Shown in pieces: positions 20,809-31,245 of a DNA stretch of 46,344 bases. Position numbers and translations under genes: made by a program. Numbering within the stretch: position 1 is the stretch's first letter; each line of letters opens with the position of its first letter. The notes beneath the pieces are model-generated. The model was not told the DNA's origin. It did not search any database and worked only from the letters and a program-made list of their open reading frames with translations. Origin of the DNA: Priapulus caudatus (Eukaryota > Priapulida > Priapulimorpha > Priapulimorphida > Priapulidae); assembly GCF_000485595.1 (NCBI RefSeq), contig NW_014578164.1, forward strand, positions 13,302 through 59,645. Reading direction: 5' to 3'.

Positions 20809-20816
20809 TTCTATAC
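20730..20816 (-). CDS. Astacin exon 1: signal peptide
   Basis: The acceptor AAGCAG|G precedes an 8 nt leader and ATG at 20808. The peptide [20 protein letters not shown] has a hydrophobic core and a likely signal peptidase site after A-D-A. It ends at ACAG|GTGCGT in phase 1, and the single G plus AT of the next exon makes aspartate. The upstream acceptor means the mRNA starts in an earlier non-coding exon. Confidence 0.85.
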
Positions 20817-21039
20817 CTGCTTGATCGTGTTATCTGTTTTAATTTAATATGTATTAATATGTATATGTAGACAATTTCAAGAAATTACTTCAGTTTTGCA
20901 TTTAAAAACGTAACAATTACGCTTCTAGGAACTAATCACACAGGCCTTGTAAATATCCTAAATTACCGGTATCGATTAGTGACGCTTAAGATAGCAACAT
21001 TAAAATAATAAAAAGCGAATGATAAGAATAAACTCAAAC

Positions 21040-21235
21040 ACTGTATGTGCACGCACGCGTGTACGTGCGCGCATGTGTGTATACGCGCGCATGTATGAGC
21101 GTATACATGCACGCGTGCGGTCATGTCCATCTGTGTACGGCAGATGCGTACACTCACGTACACCTGTTGTACACGGTGGGTAGGTACACGCGTGCGCGCA
21201 CGTACACGCGCACGTGCACACGAAGAAGAGGTCGG
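21040..21235. repeat. Alternating purine-pyrimidine GC-rich tract
   Basis: About 190 bp made of CACG/TGCG/TACG steps (for example GTGCACGCACGCGTGTACGT). Repeat-encoded Cys/Ala/Arg/Thr frames on both strands are artefacts. The tract has Z-DNA-forming composition. Confidence 0.85.
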
Positions 21236-21628
21236 CAGCACGAGCATGGACAAATCCAATGGGCCACCCCTCCGGTAATCCACTGCCCTTGTGGCATCCT
21301 GACTCTGTGACTGTGCTCGATTCTTTGCGCCTGTACGTGCGGTACCTCGCGAATTCATACATGCAATAATCCCTATATTCATCGCCCCACGCGGGCGCTC
21401 GCGGTCGACGCTGACCGCTCGATCGAGTGGGCCAACTCGCAGTCTTCCGTGTAAACGCGCTGCACAGTTCATACAACGGTTGATAGAGAGTTGGGAAGTT
21501 TGGTCAAATTCGCCAATTCGCCAACACAAAGTTGGCAGTGTAAACCCAGCTTAAGTGTGGCAGGTAGCTGCTGTGTGGGTTGTTCATTGACATTGTCGCT
21601 GTTATTGATCAGAGTTGGCTCGATCTCT

Positions 21629-21821
21629 CAAGGGCGTAGCCAGGAATTTGGATTGGGGTGGTCCTCGAGCGAGTAACAATAACAAGGGGGTCTTTTTTGA
21701 GTTAAATGTAAAAATAGTGCTTTAAAATCAAGAAAATAGAGAGAAAAAAATAAAAAAAATTTGATTTTGATTTTGATTGGGGGGTCTTAGGGCCCCCAAG
21801 ACCCCCCTGGCTACGCGCTTG
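21629..21821. mobile_element. hAT-type MITE, 193 bp, with 8 bp target duplication
   Basis: Terminal inverted repeats CAAGGGCGTAGCCAGG (21629) and CCTGGCTACGCGCTTG (ends 21821) differ at one position. The 8 bp CGATCTCT occurs directly on both sides (21621-21628 and 21822-21829). An 8 bp duplication is the hAT signature. The interior is AT-rich without an open frame, so the element needs a transposase from elsewhere. The intact duplication suggests a fairly recent insertion. Confidence 0.93.
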
Positions 21822-22401
21822 CGATCTCTCCTACTCGATCTGAGTATAGCGCTGGTATTCTGTTTCCTTCTTTTTACCGCCACACCATGTCCAAAAATGG
21901 TCTTATTTTACCTCAACAATACTACACAACACTGACTGCGGCGTGAACAACTTCCAATGTGCTATTCTCATCGATGTCACATCACACCGAGTGAGAAAGG
22001 TGCAGATGCACGTAGCTACGCTACATTCTTTCTTGCACCCACTTCCTCTATCACGACATTCAATTATTTATCTGAATAGATTTACTTCTATTTACATACA
22101 TATCAGTGAAGGATTGTATGAAAGTAAGGAGCGATGTGCGTTAGGAGGAGGGAGTAAGCGGTTATCTTGCATATTCTAATACGAGTCCTGTTAACAAACC
22201 GTGTAAGTATGGTGCGAGATCATCGCTAAACCATACAAACTATATCATCAGTAACGTCATAGGTATATACGACATTATCAGTAAACTAAACATAAACCAA
22301 TAACATATTTCGAAATACGATATAAAATACAATACATATATGTAACTACAACTATTATAGCCTTAATCTAGAAAATGAAAGTCAATGATAAACGCACTCA
22401 C

Positions 22402-22590
22402 CGGGCAATGTCAGAGGAGTGGGCAACAGTGCTGACCTGATGTGTGCGACGTGATATTATGTAGCCGTTAAATATTATTATATCGGAAGGAACAGCTGTA
22501 CGCGCTCTGGTTAGTGATGACCTGGCACGACGCAGTCGTATTCATTTCTATGCATCATGAAAAGAATATTTGTGTATGTAGTAAGGTCAG
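22402..22590 (-). other. Possible 5' non-coding exon of the astacin gene
   Basis: On the minus strand a strong donor, GCCCG|GTGAGTG, lies at 22401. It could splice to the acceptor at 20817 just before the astacin ATG. The upstream limit is set only by a TATA-like box, so the start near 22590 is a guess. The 20817-22401 interval otherwise holds repeats and a MITE, consistent with an intron. Confidence 0.35.
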
Positions 22591-22611
22591 TGACGGCTCG
22601 GGATGAAAGCA

Positions 22612-22626
22612 TTTATATATAAATAC
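22612..22626 (-). promoter_or_regulatory. TATA-like box upstream of the putative astacin leader exon
   Basis: ATTTATATATAAAT lies about 210 nt upstream of the candidate leader-exon donor. It would place transcription start near 22590. AT-rich surroundings make this weak evidence. Confidence 0.25.
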
Positions 22627-23069
22627 TATGTTATTGTAATGAAGGATGGAACAGCTGCGTTTCCTGAGTGAGTGAGTTAAATATCATAGGTGCGTGTATG
22701 CCATGAAGCGCCTTATATAAGCGTTACCTAAAGAGTTTCATCCGTGGTTCAGGACGGCATAATCCTCCTGGCTTCATCCACCCAATGACCACCAAGAAAC
22801 ACTTGGAATTACCAAATAAAAACATGCAATGCTACTGTACACGTATATATCAGAGGACACAGGAATAGAATACAAAAGATCACAGATGCGGATGTGCCTG
22901 ATGATGGCCTGGTGCGGTGTGAAGCTTCCAGCTGGTAAGGAGTAATAATAAGAAAATTGCCCTACCTCTGCCACACCCTGTAACCCGAACGATATACCGT
23001 GTGGGTCATGGCATCACTCTAAGTACGTGTCAATGTGATTGCAGATTAAATGATTTGATACAGAAGAGA

Positions 23070-23310
23070 CCGGATACTAGAGGCGTCCCGCAAGGGAGGC
23101 GTTGATCCTGACCGCTGACCGCGGAAATATTGCGCGCAGTTCCGCGGCAAGGCGCACGCGACCGCGGGCACGTCCTACCAAAGTGTAAAGGCTCCCGCAC
23201 ATGGTGCGCATTCGGCGCGCGCCAACGGCGCTGAGCTAAACGCGCGCGCCATTTGCGCACGTAAACGAGCCCGCACAAGGTGCGCATTCGGCGCTCAGCC
23301 AGAAAAATCA
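23070..23310. repeat. CpG-dense repeat-like segment
   Basis: GGTGCGCATTCGGCGC occurs twice (about 23199 and 23279), each after a CCGCACA motif, and GGCGCTGAGC (23229) has an inverted partner GCGCTCAGCC (23291). The arrangement suggests a small inverted-repeat transposon. Flanking 22640-24120 shows no supported gene. Confidence 0.45.
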
Positions 23311-24139
23311 AACACGAAAGATATTTTGCGTGTTTGCAATAAGCCAGTTCGTAGTTACGCATTGAGCATGCGCGAGAGTAAACTTTTGCCAAATGTCAAC
23401 TGTACATAAATCGCTCGCTGCTTCCGTTCTGTGTGATAGCAAGTGCATGGAACCGTACGTACTGTGTTTGTGTTCAAGTTTAAAATAAAATAAAATTTAA
23501 CCAAGATTGTCTCAATATAGAATGTGTGCAAACTTCAATATATCTTTATACATGTAGAACAAATACGTATTTTGTTATTTGTTGTCTGTTACTTAGTTGA
23601 TAAATGGAAAAATGCTTGGGTATAATTGATATCTATTAGTATAATTATGAGTATAATTATCCTTTTAGGTATAGGAATACATGTTTATAAAGGACCAGTA
23701 AAATGATTTCAGTACTAATTAAGCCAATAACGCAAAGATGCATGTGTGAAAAACTTTCGAGTTTACCAAGTAGCTATTTGTACATATGAGAATTAAGACA
23801 TTCTAAAATTACTTTCAGTCCATCATTTATTGAAAGGTTTCCTTAATATTTTTTATCCGCACCAACGTTTCTGTAATTGTCATCATGAACATCTGATGTC
23901 TCCATCACCATTTTCTCATTGCATCGTTCATACACATGCAGTTATATCTCATTCTCAATTATTTACTTAATAAAGCAACTAACATTCAGTAATAATTAAC
24001 ATTCATTAATAAACATAACAATGTTTGAATGCATACTATTTCAGTTATTAGTATTATGAGTACAAAATATGTCCATACTATGCCAGCTGAAATACCATTT
24101 ACACATGAAACAGGAGTCACACATATATATTTTTTATTA

Positions 24140-24193
24140 TTAATATCAAGAGCAGATAAAGAAGCCTTCTTTATCTGCTCTTGTTAATATCAA
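24140..24193. repeat. 35 bp near-perfect palindrome flanked by direct repeats
   Basis: AAGAGCAGATAAAGAAG (24148-24164) is reverse-complemented at 24166-24182 with one base between. TTAATATCAA flanks it directly at 24140-24149 and 24184-24193. The hairpin has almost no loop, so it is a DNA cruciform or insertion footprint rather than a microRNA precursor. Confidence 0.85.
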
Positions 24194-24795
24194 ATGGTAC
24201 TCAAATTGAAGGGTTTCATAGATATTAATAATAAGAAATATAAGAAATTATGATACATGTTTATTCCCTGCTGTCTCTAAAATAAATAAAAACGCATTTA
24301 TTTCATTGCTATTTTTTAAACTTGCTACATTATAAATTATCACATTTTCTGTTGGTGGACTTATATGTTTAGAAGGAGCCTAATATCGTAAGAATGTGTG
24401 ACAACTTCCCTAAATTTTAATATTATCTTTGTGTTTTTTTCCGCTATTGATTCCCAGTCATCGAAAGACTATGTGGCTAATAACTCTACAAAATAATTAT
24501 CTAGAACAATCTTGTTGAATACTGAAGCTGGAAGTGCATTGTAGACCATCGATCTTGTCTCCTAATTCCTCATGGTCTTTATTTCACCTAGCTCCAGTAC
24601 TACCGCCCTTGCGGCAACAAGGGCTACAGTACTCGAGCTATATTTTACCATACTTGTGAGGTAGGCTATATTATATACTTTTGTGAGCTGATATGACTTA
24701 TATGAGCACACATATACGCGATATAAACACTTCCGAGTGAATCTAAGAGCACCTTACTCACATACGATTTTGTTAGTGCAATACTCGTACTCGTT

Positions 24796-24975
24796 ATCGT
24801 ACGTTATTATTATTATTATTATATATATATATTATTATTATTATATTATTATACATCACAAAATATAAATCCTCTGGTGATATAAATCCTCAGATATTAT
24901 ATATATTATAGATATTATTATATATCGTACGTTATTATTATTATTATCGTTATCGTACTCGTACTCGTACTCGTT
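24796..24975. repeat. (ATT)n and TCGTAC-rich simple repeats
   Basis: ATT trinucleotide runs separated by AT dinucleotides, with TATCGTACGTTATTATTATT appearing twice (about 24797 and 24924) and CTCGTACTCGTACTCG at 24957. Probably a local duplication within simple sequence. Confidence 0.8.
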
Positions 24976-25000
24976 ACTCAACACTTTAAATCTTCAAAAG

Positions 25001-25288
25001 GTTGAACCTTGGACGCATGTTCAACCCCGACTAACCACAATACCAGGCGTATTTACTATTGTTTAAGAAGAATTAACTGTAATGCACATCGCTGTTCGAA
25101 TACACATCGATCTGAATTCAGTATTATAGAGCATATGATAAGGTAAAGGCACTATATAACAATTACCGGTACTTATTACGTCGGGCGCTATAAGAGGAAA
25201 TGTGAAACTTCTGTAGTGTACTGAGTGAGCATAACAGTACTAAATGATCTTTGGAGATTTTTCATATTGTCCGAATTCATAAGGCGAG
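25001..25288 (+). repeat. Dispersed repeat, copy 2 (pair with 6665-6951)
   Basis: Same orientation and nearly the same length as copy 1, with small indels and substitutions throughout. It runs directly into the truncated Penelope-like fragment, which reads on the opposite strand. Confidence 0.75.
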
Positions 25289-26062
25289 AATTTTTTATTG
25301 TCTTGTTTTCGCTTGTCACTGTTGCTCGGTATACTATGTCTTTAGCAAGGCAGTTTTCATCCAGGGGGCACGATACGTTTTTTCGGGCAGTTGCATTTTC
25401 TGTTGTTTACCGTTTCCGTGTTGATCTGCAGTATTCTTCTGTTGTTTCCCTCTATTATATTCTTCACGTTCGGCATGCAGCTGTACGAGATCTTAACATA
25501 TTGTTCTTATTGAAAATCTTGTGGAGTTTGTTTTCTGGAGGGAAGCACTTATTTACGATTTGTAAAAATTCCTTGCCGACGTTTGTTTTCACATTTTGGT
25601 CGTATGAAGGGTTGTACCAAATGATATTGCGCGCTTTGTTTCTTCTTCCGGTTGCTGCTTGGGGTTTTTCGTAGCAGAGCTTGAAGTTCCGTCGTCCGTT
25701 GTCGTCTAATGCTTGTTGATATGTGGGTGCCGCTTCTTCAAAAATTTCCTCGCTGGAGGATATCTCGGAGAGTCGCTTGCCCCCTGCCAATTGGGATATT
25801 CTTCAGAATGCCCGGTGAGTGGTTAGAGTATGTTGATGTTAACATACTGCAATTTGTTGTTTGGTTTCATGTACGGCTTGTGTTGTTCCGAGCTCAAATC
25901 AAGTGTCACATCCAAAAAATTCGCCTCGATCGTTATTCGTAGACCATTGTCCCGGAAAGTTTTGCAAATATCTTTCTTTGCGTTTTCGATTTCTTTTGGT
26001 GTCTTGTTTAGAATTCCGAGGCCGTCGTCTCTGTATACGTCTCTGGGTTTGGTATATACCAA
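25265..26062 (-). pseudogene. Penelope-like retroelement fragment (RT C-terminal part)
   Basis: The minus strand reads [20 protein letters not shown], where Y-R-D-D is the reverse transcriptase catalytic motif, then [19 protein letters not shown] and HKPYMKPNN. After a frameshift it continues ISSSEEIFEEAAPTYQQAL, NIIWYNPSYDQNVKTNVGK and FPPENKLHKIFNKNN; after another it reads SYSCMPNVKNII, and finally CPLDENCLAKDIVYRATV. This order is typical of a Penelope-like family that carries a GIY-YIG endonuclease further downstream; that domain is missing here. Frameshifts and stops mark a dead, 3'-truncated copy. The family name is from memory; the RT identity is clear. Confidence 0.8.
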
Positions 26063-26160
26063 ATATACGTCAATCTACGTTGATATACGTTATATACGTT
26101 TAATATACGTAGATATTTTCAATATACGTCTCTGTATATATATATATATATATGTATAAT
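26040..26160. repeat. ATATACGT-rich repeat and (AT)n
   Basis: Several copies of ATATACGT spaced by 5-15 bases, ending in (AT)n. From 26160 to 26590 nothing is recognised. Confidence 0.75.
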
Positions 26161-26597
26161 AATAATATACTATATAGTCATAATTATACATATTATGCAC
26201 GTGTGCCTATATCATTATATAAGCACCATAAATTAAAGAGACAGATATATAAAGAAAGAATATACAGATATTATGGAAATGATAGCATTGTAAAGAAAAA
26301 CGCCTAATATACTAATTTTCTCACTCAACTCTTTGCTACAACTTTTTATTCTATTTACTACCTCAGCAATGCAGTACAATAAATAGGAATGACTATTTGT
26401 TATCAGTGTAAAACAGTGTATCAAAAACAAAGAAATTACAACTCTCATAACTGAAGCAAGCTGTTGCTTCAACACCATCTCGAAACCAACCGATGCTCAA
26501 GTAATCACATATAACTCGACAGGGTCACGATAAAAAAATGTTAAATTGATAATAATAAAACAGAAGCACCTCATGTACGACTCCAAGCATCGCGCGA

Positions 26598-26850
26598 CCA
26601 CTCCCTCCCTCCCTCCCTTCCCTTAAATCTCCCCCCATCGCCTCCCTTCCCCTCCTGTCCCTCCCTCCTCTCCTACCCCCCCTTCGTCCTCACACCGTCC
26701 CATCCCACCCCTCTACCTGCTCCTCCTCCTTCCTACTTCTTCCCCCCTTCCCTCCCTCTTCCCTCCCACCCCCCTCCATCCCTCCTTCTCCCCCCACCTT
26801 CCCTAAAAACCCTCCCACTCCCTACCCTTCCCCCCTTCTCGTCATACTCA
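26598..26850. repeat. Pyrimidine-rich (CCCT)n-like tract
   Basis: About 250 bp of C and T on the plus strand, grading from CCTCCCTCCC into irregular CT. Such polypyrimidine runs can form triplex DNA. It immediately precedes two GC-rich minisatellites. Confidence 0.9.
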
Positions 26851-26939
26851 CTCTCTTACAAACGCTAAATCGAAACAGCCCGCGCCGAGATGCGCAGGCT
26901 CATCAAAATAACAGACGATACTACTCGCGACAAAGATTT

Positions 26940-28190
26940 GAGTACCCCGCGTTCAGCGCGACCCACGACCGACGCGGCTACACGCGTCGTTCAGCCGACC
27001 ACCCGAACCGCGACGTCGCGACCCGCTCTTCAAGGGGCCGAACCACGACGCACGTCGGCTACACCGCGTCATGCGACCCCGACGCGAACTCCGCTACACG
27101 CGTCCGTAGCGCCGAACGCCACGACGCGACGCTGGCGTACAACCGTTCGTCAGTGGCCGACCCACAGACGCGACCGGCACACGCCGCCGTTCAGGCCGAC
27201 CCACGACCGACGTCCATCCTACCCCCAGCTACACGCGTCGTCAGGCCGAGACCCACCGACACCGGGCCGTCGACGTCGCTACACGCGTCTTCAGGCCGAC
27301 CCACGACGCGATGCGGTCACACGCCCGTCGTTCAGGACGAGACCGACGACTGACTCGCCGACAAACCGTCGTTCAGCGAACCACGGACGCACGTCGAGTA
27401 CACCGTCGTCAGGCGACCCACGACGCCGACGTCGTCACAAGCGCGTCACGCCCGGAACCCCACACACACGTCGGCTACACGCTCGATTCAGAGCCGACCC
27501 CACACCACGTCCCGCTATCACGCTCGTTCAGCAGCCGACCCACGACGCACGTCGCTACACCGTCGTTCAGCGCCGATCCAACGACCGAAAACGTCTGCTA
27601 CACGCCGTTCAGAGCCGAGACCCACGACGCAAACGTCGACGACAACCGTCGTTCAAGGCCGACCCACAACGCGACGTCAGCTACACCTCGTTCAGGCTCG
27701 ACCTCACCACGCGAACCTCTCACACGCGTCGTCAGCGCGGGACCCACGAACGCACTGCAGCTTACACGCTTCGTCAGCGCCGACCCACTGACGCACGTCA
27801 GCTACGCGTCGTCAGGCCGACCACGACGCGACGTCGGCACACGCGCCGTCAGGCCCGGGACCTCCAACGACGCGACTCGTGCACAAGCCATCGATTCAGC
27901 TGCGACCCCACGATGCAGACTCGCTACACTCGTCGTCAGGCCGACCCACGACGCGTTTACTGAGCTACACGCGTCGTTCAGGAGGCCGACCCACCGCGAC
28001 GTCCGGTGACACGTCCGTTCAGCCGACCCCCAACGCGACGAGATGGCTACACCGGCGTCGCACAAACCGGAACCACGAACGCGGACGTCGGCGGACCAGC
28101 TCGTTCTAGGCCGACCCACGACGCAGATCTCGGCTACACGCGCGCGTTCAGAGCGACCCACGAGCGACCCTTCGCGGACACCAGTCGCAG
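26940..28190. repeat. GC-rich minisatellite, unit about 40 bp, some 30 copies
   Basis: The unit contains CGTTCAGGCCGACCCACGAC then GCGACGTCGGCTACACG. Units vary from about 36 to 48 bp through scattered one- and two-base indels. Because stop codons are rare in this composition, open frames of up to 357 codons arise on both strands, but the frame shifts from unit to unit, so they do not encode a repeated protein. Confidence 0.9.
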
Positions 28191-28880
28191 CCAAGGCAGC
28201 GTGTCGGCCACCGTCGTCGTTTCGTCGGCACCAGTACGTGTCGCGCCCTGCGTCGAGTCGGCACCAGGCACGGTCGCCCCGAGCTCGTTAGCGCGCCGGC
28301 CAAGCCAGGCAGTGTGTCGGCTCTACCGCAGCCCGCGTCCGCGAGTCGCGCACCCAGCAGGTCGGCCCGCCGTCGCGTCGTCGTCCTCGGCAACCGCAAG
28401 CGGTCGCCCCCACGTTCGCGTCGCAGCAGCAGCGTGTCGCGCCCGCGTCGTCGTCTCGTCGGCAGCCAGCAGCGTTCGCCCCAACGCTCGTCGTCGCAGC
28501 CCAGGCCCGTGTCCGCCCCGTGTCGCGTCGTCGACAGGCCAAGGCAGCGTGTCGGCCCACATCGTCGTCCGGCAGCCCGGCAGCGGTCGCCCCCCGTCGT
28601 CGGCGTCCGTCCGCAGCCAGGCAGCGGTGTCGCCCCAACGTCGTCCGCCGGACAGCCAGGCATGCGTGTCGGACGCCCGCGTCGTCGTCGGCCAGCCAGG
28701 CAGCGCTGTCGGCCCGCTCTCGTCGGACAGGCCAGGCAGCGTGTTCGGCACCGCCAGCGTACGTTCGCGGCAAGCCAGGCAGCGTGTCGGCCCCGCGTCG
28801 TCGTCGGCAGCCAGGCAGCGTGTCGGCCCCGCGTCGTCGTCGGCAGCCATGCAGCATGCCGGTCGGCCCCGCGTCGTTGG
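28190..28880. repeat. GC-rich minisatellite, unit about 36 bp, some 19 copies
   Basis: The unit contains GCCAGGCAGCGTGTCGGCCC then CGCGTCGTCG. It starts where the 40 bp array stops and shares no obvious unit with it. The most regular copies are at 28770-28870. Confidence 0.9.
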
Positions 28881-28973
28881 CTCCCCACTGGATCGCTAGC
28901 GCTGCGGACGGAGACACGCGTCGTCGTTCCGGTGCCGCCATCGTCAACACCGCAGCCGCGGCCCGCCGCCGAC

Positions 28974-29100
28974 GACGACGGTGATGACGATGAGAACAAT
29001 GAGAATGATAAACACGGCGACGATAACGATACTGATGCTGTCGACGACGACAACGATGACGACATTGACGGCGATAACGATAATGACAACGACGATGGCA
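28974..29100. repeat. (GACGAT)-like degenerate trinucleotide repeat
   Basis: GAC, GAT, AAC and AAT triplets for about 125 bp. In one frame it reads Asp/Asn only. It follows the minisatellites directly. Confidence 0.85.
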
Positions 29101-29219
29101 GTGGGTTTATCAGAAGAATACCCGGCTACAGTACAGGTCAGTTGAGCACTGTCGCTCTGTGGCACTTGTTTAGCTCAGCTGACAAAGTCAGATGCAGCTT
29201 GTAGAATCGCATGAATGTC

Positions 29220-29529
29220 CGTCCGTCTGTCCGTCCGTCCGTCAACAGTTACGGCACAAAACTTAACCGCGCGACGTACGGTCTTGATATTCGGGACGTC
29301 CTAAGTATAGGAGGAAATACGGGATTGCGGCACAAATCTCAACGGCTCGACCTACGCTCGTAATATTCCATGTATAGTGTGATTGGGACCCATCACCAGT
29401 GCAAAATTGGAGGTCACAGGTCAAAGGGCAGTGGGGGAAAGGTCAGATATCAGACATGGTCTAACGGACCGAGTGCAAAACTTTTTTGTTTCAGCGCTGA
29501 CCTACCATTTTTATCACTTTATTGAAATG
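29220..29529. repeat. Repeat fragment entering the second gap
   Basis: (TCCG)n at 29218-29245, then a repeat-like segment. Positions about 29440-29529 (CAGACATGGTCTAACGGA ... CTTTTTTGTTTCAGCGC ... CTTTATTGAAATG) match, inverted, the module at 37258-37352. Confidence 0.65.
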
Positions 29530-30261
29530 NNNNNNNNNNNNNNNNNNNNNNNNNNNNNNNNNNNNNNNNNNNNNNNNNNNNNNNNNNNNNNNNNNNNNNN
29601 NNNNNNNNNNNNNNNNNNNNNNNNNNNNNNNNNNNNNNNNNNNNNNNNNNNNNNNNNNNNNNNNNNNNNNNNNNNNNNNNNNNNNNNNNNNNNNNNNNNN
29701 NNNNNNNNNNNNNNNNNNNNNNNNNNNNNNNNNNNNNNNNNNNNNNNNNNNNNNNNNNNNNNNNNNNNNNNNNNNNNNNNNNNNNNNNNNNNNNNNNNNN
29801 NNNNNNNNNNNNNNNNNNNNNNNNNNNNNNNNNNNNNNNNNNNNNNNNNNNNNNNNNNNNNNNNNNNNNNNNNNNNNNNNNNNNNNNNNNNNNNNNNNNN
29901 NNNNNNNNNNNNNNNNNNNNNNNNNNNNNNNNNNNNNNNNNNNNNNNNNNNNNNNNNNNNNNNNNNNNNNNNNNNNNNNNNNNNNNNNNNNNNNNNNNNN
30001 NNNNNNNNNNNNNNNNNNNNNNNNNNNNNNNNNNNNNNNNNNNNNNNNNNNNNNNNNNNNNNNNNNNNNNNNNNNNNNNNNNNNNNNNNNNNNNNNNNNN
30101 NNNNNNNNNNNNNNNNNNNNNNNNNNNNNNNNNNNNNNNNNNNNNNNNNNNNNNNNNNNNNNNNNNNNNNNNNNNNNNNNNNNNNNNNNNNNNNNNNNNN
30201 NNNNNNNNNNNNNNNNNNNNNNNNNNNNNNNNNNNNNNNNNNNNNNNNNNNNNNNNNNNNN
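29530..30261. other. Assembly gap (732 N)
   Basis: Undetermined bases bordered on the left by a dispersed repeat that recurs near 37.3 kb; the missing sequence may be more of that element. Confidence 0.99.
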
Positions 30262-30604
30262 TGATCGATTCGAACCGAGCAGGCTTGTCTGGTTTTGAGA
30301 ATTTTTGATTCCTATTATATAACCTATAGTAAAATCATGAACAGTGCCGCAGAGTGACAGCGTCGAACTGACGTATATCTGTAGTCTGTACCAGGTATTC
30401 TCTGATAAACTCCGGCCCCAAATCAATGTGCGCCCATTTCATCCTGCGTTCGCGCTCAGAGCAATATCTATGATACTACAATAAGATTAAAGTCTATGAT
30501 AAGGCTTTGCTATAGCGGTAGTAGCAGTACTAAAGAATACAGCTTGTAAACTTAATGACTCGGCTATATTAACATGTTATCATGGATATCGTCGAGCGCG
30601 AGCA

Positions 30605-30645
30605 TCGTGGTGGTGGTTGGAGGAGGGCGGGTGGAGGGGGGCTCT
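30605..30645 (+). other. G-rich tract, possible G-quadruplex
   Basis: GGTGGTGGTTGGAGGAGGGC followed by GGGTGGAGGGGGG gives several closely spaced G runs of two to six. Four-strand folding is possible. No gene start is recognisable nearby. Confidence 0.4.
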
Positions 30646-30669
30646 AAGTAGTAATAGCAAAAGCGCAGT

Positions 30670-30790
30670 TCAGGTCTTTTGTTAACGAGTCAACAAATGC
30701 CATGTTTTAACAGGGCCTCTCTTGAGGGTCAAAAGGTTATCAGACACTTACTGTCTTACGCACGTCCAGCGGAAACGTTAGAGTTTCCAC
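30670..30790 (+). repeat. Dispersed repeat module (partner at 37165-37255)
   Basis: TTTTGTTAACGAGTCAACAA ... GAGGGTCAAAAGGTTATCAG ... CACTTACTG matches 37169-37255 in the same orientation with small indels. Here it ends in a minisatellite. Confidence 0.75.
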
Positions 30791-30797
30791 GGTCCGT

Positions 30798-31130
30798 ACC
30801 TGCACACGCACGCAGGCACGTACGAACGCACGCATGCACGCAGGTGAGCGTGCACACGCACGCAGGTGAACGTGCACACGCACGCACGCATGCACGCAGG
30901 TGAATGTGCACACGCACGCACGCACGTGTACGTTCCCACGCACGCACGCACGCACGCACGAACGCACGTGCACGTGCACACGCACACATGCACGCACGCA
31001 CGCAGGCACGTATACGTGCACACGCACACACGCACGCATGCACGTACGTTTACATACACACGCACGCACGCATGAATGCACGCAGGTGTCTGTGCACACG
31101 CACGCACGCACGTCTACGTGCACATGCATG
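30798..31130. repeat. TGCACACGCACGCAGG-type minisatellite
   Basis: About 330 bp of CACGCACG/TGCACACG units, often separated by GTGAACG or GTACGT. All six frames stay open in places and produce Cys-Val-Arg-Ala or Thr-His-Ala-Arg repeats, which are artefacts. Confidence 0.95.
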
Positions 31131-31235
31131 CACGACTTATTCACCGGCGATTTAATCGCCTAGTGTGTCCACTCGACTCGCGCAATAGAATCGGGCGATT
31201 TTATCGCCCGATTTAATTGCCCAGTGTGTCCGGCC
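31130..31235. repeat. Double-hairpin repeat with AGTGTGTCC
   Basis: Two near-perfect palindromes, GGCGATTTAATCGCC (about 31146) and CGGGCGATTTTATCGCCCG (about 31193), are each followed by CAGTGTGTCC or TAGTGTGTCC. It resembles a MITE end. A similar CAGTGTGTCTTGGCC lies near 37850. Confidence 0.55.
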
Positions 31236-31245
31236 CTTTATGGCC

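Noticed and set aside
26890-27963. 357-codon open frame on the plus strand
   Set aside because: It lies wholly in the 40 bp GC-rich minisatellite. The frame shifts from unit to unit, other strands and frames are open too, and no domain is present.
28148-29089. 313-codon minus-strand frame and overlapping frames on both strands
   Set aside because: Artefacts of the stop-poor 36 bp minisatellite.
30262-30285. Reverse-complement GGTTCGAATCG, like a tRNA B box
   Set aside because: No acceptor stem or A box can be paired with it; the rest would be in the gap.
30740-31163. Cys/Val/Arg/Ala and Thr/His/Ala/Arg frames
   Set aside because: Encoded by the TGCACACG minisatellite in several frames at once.
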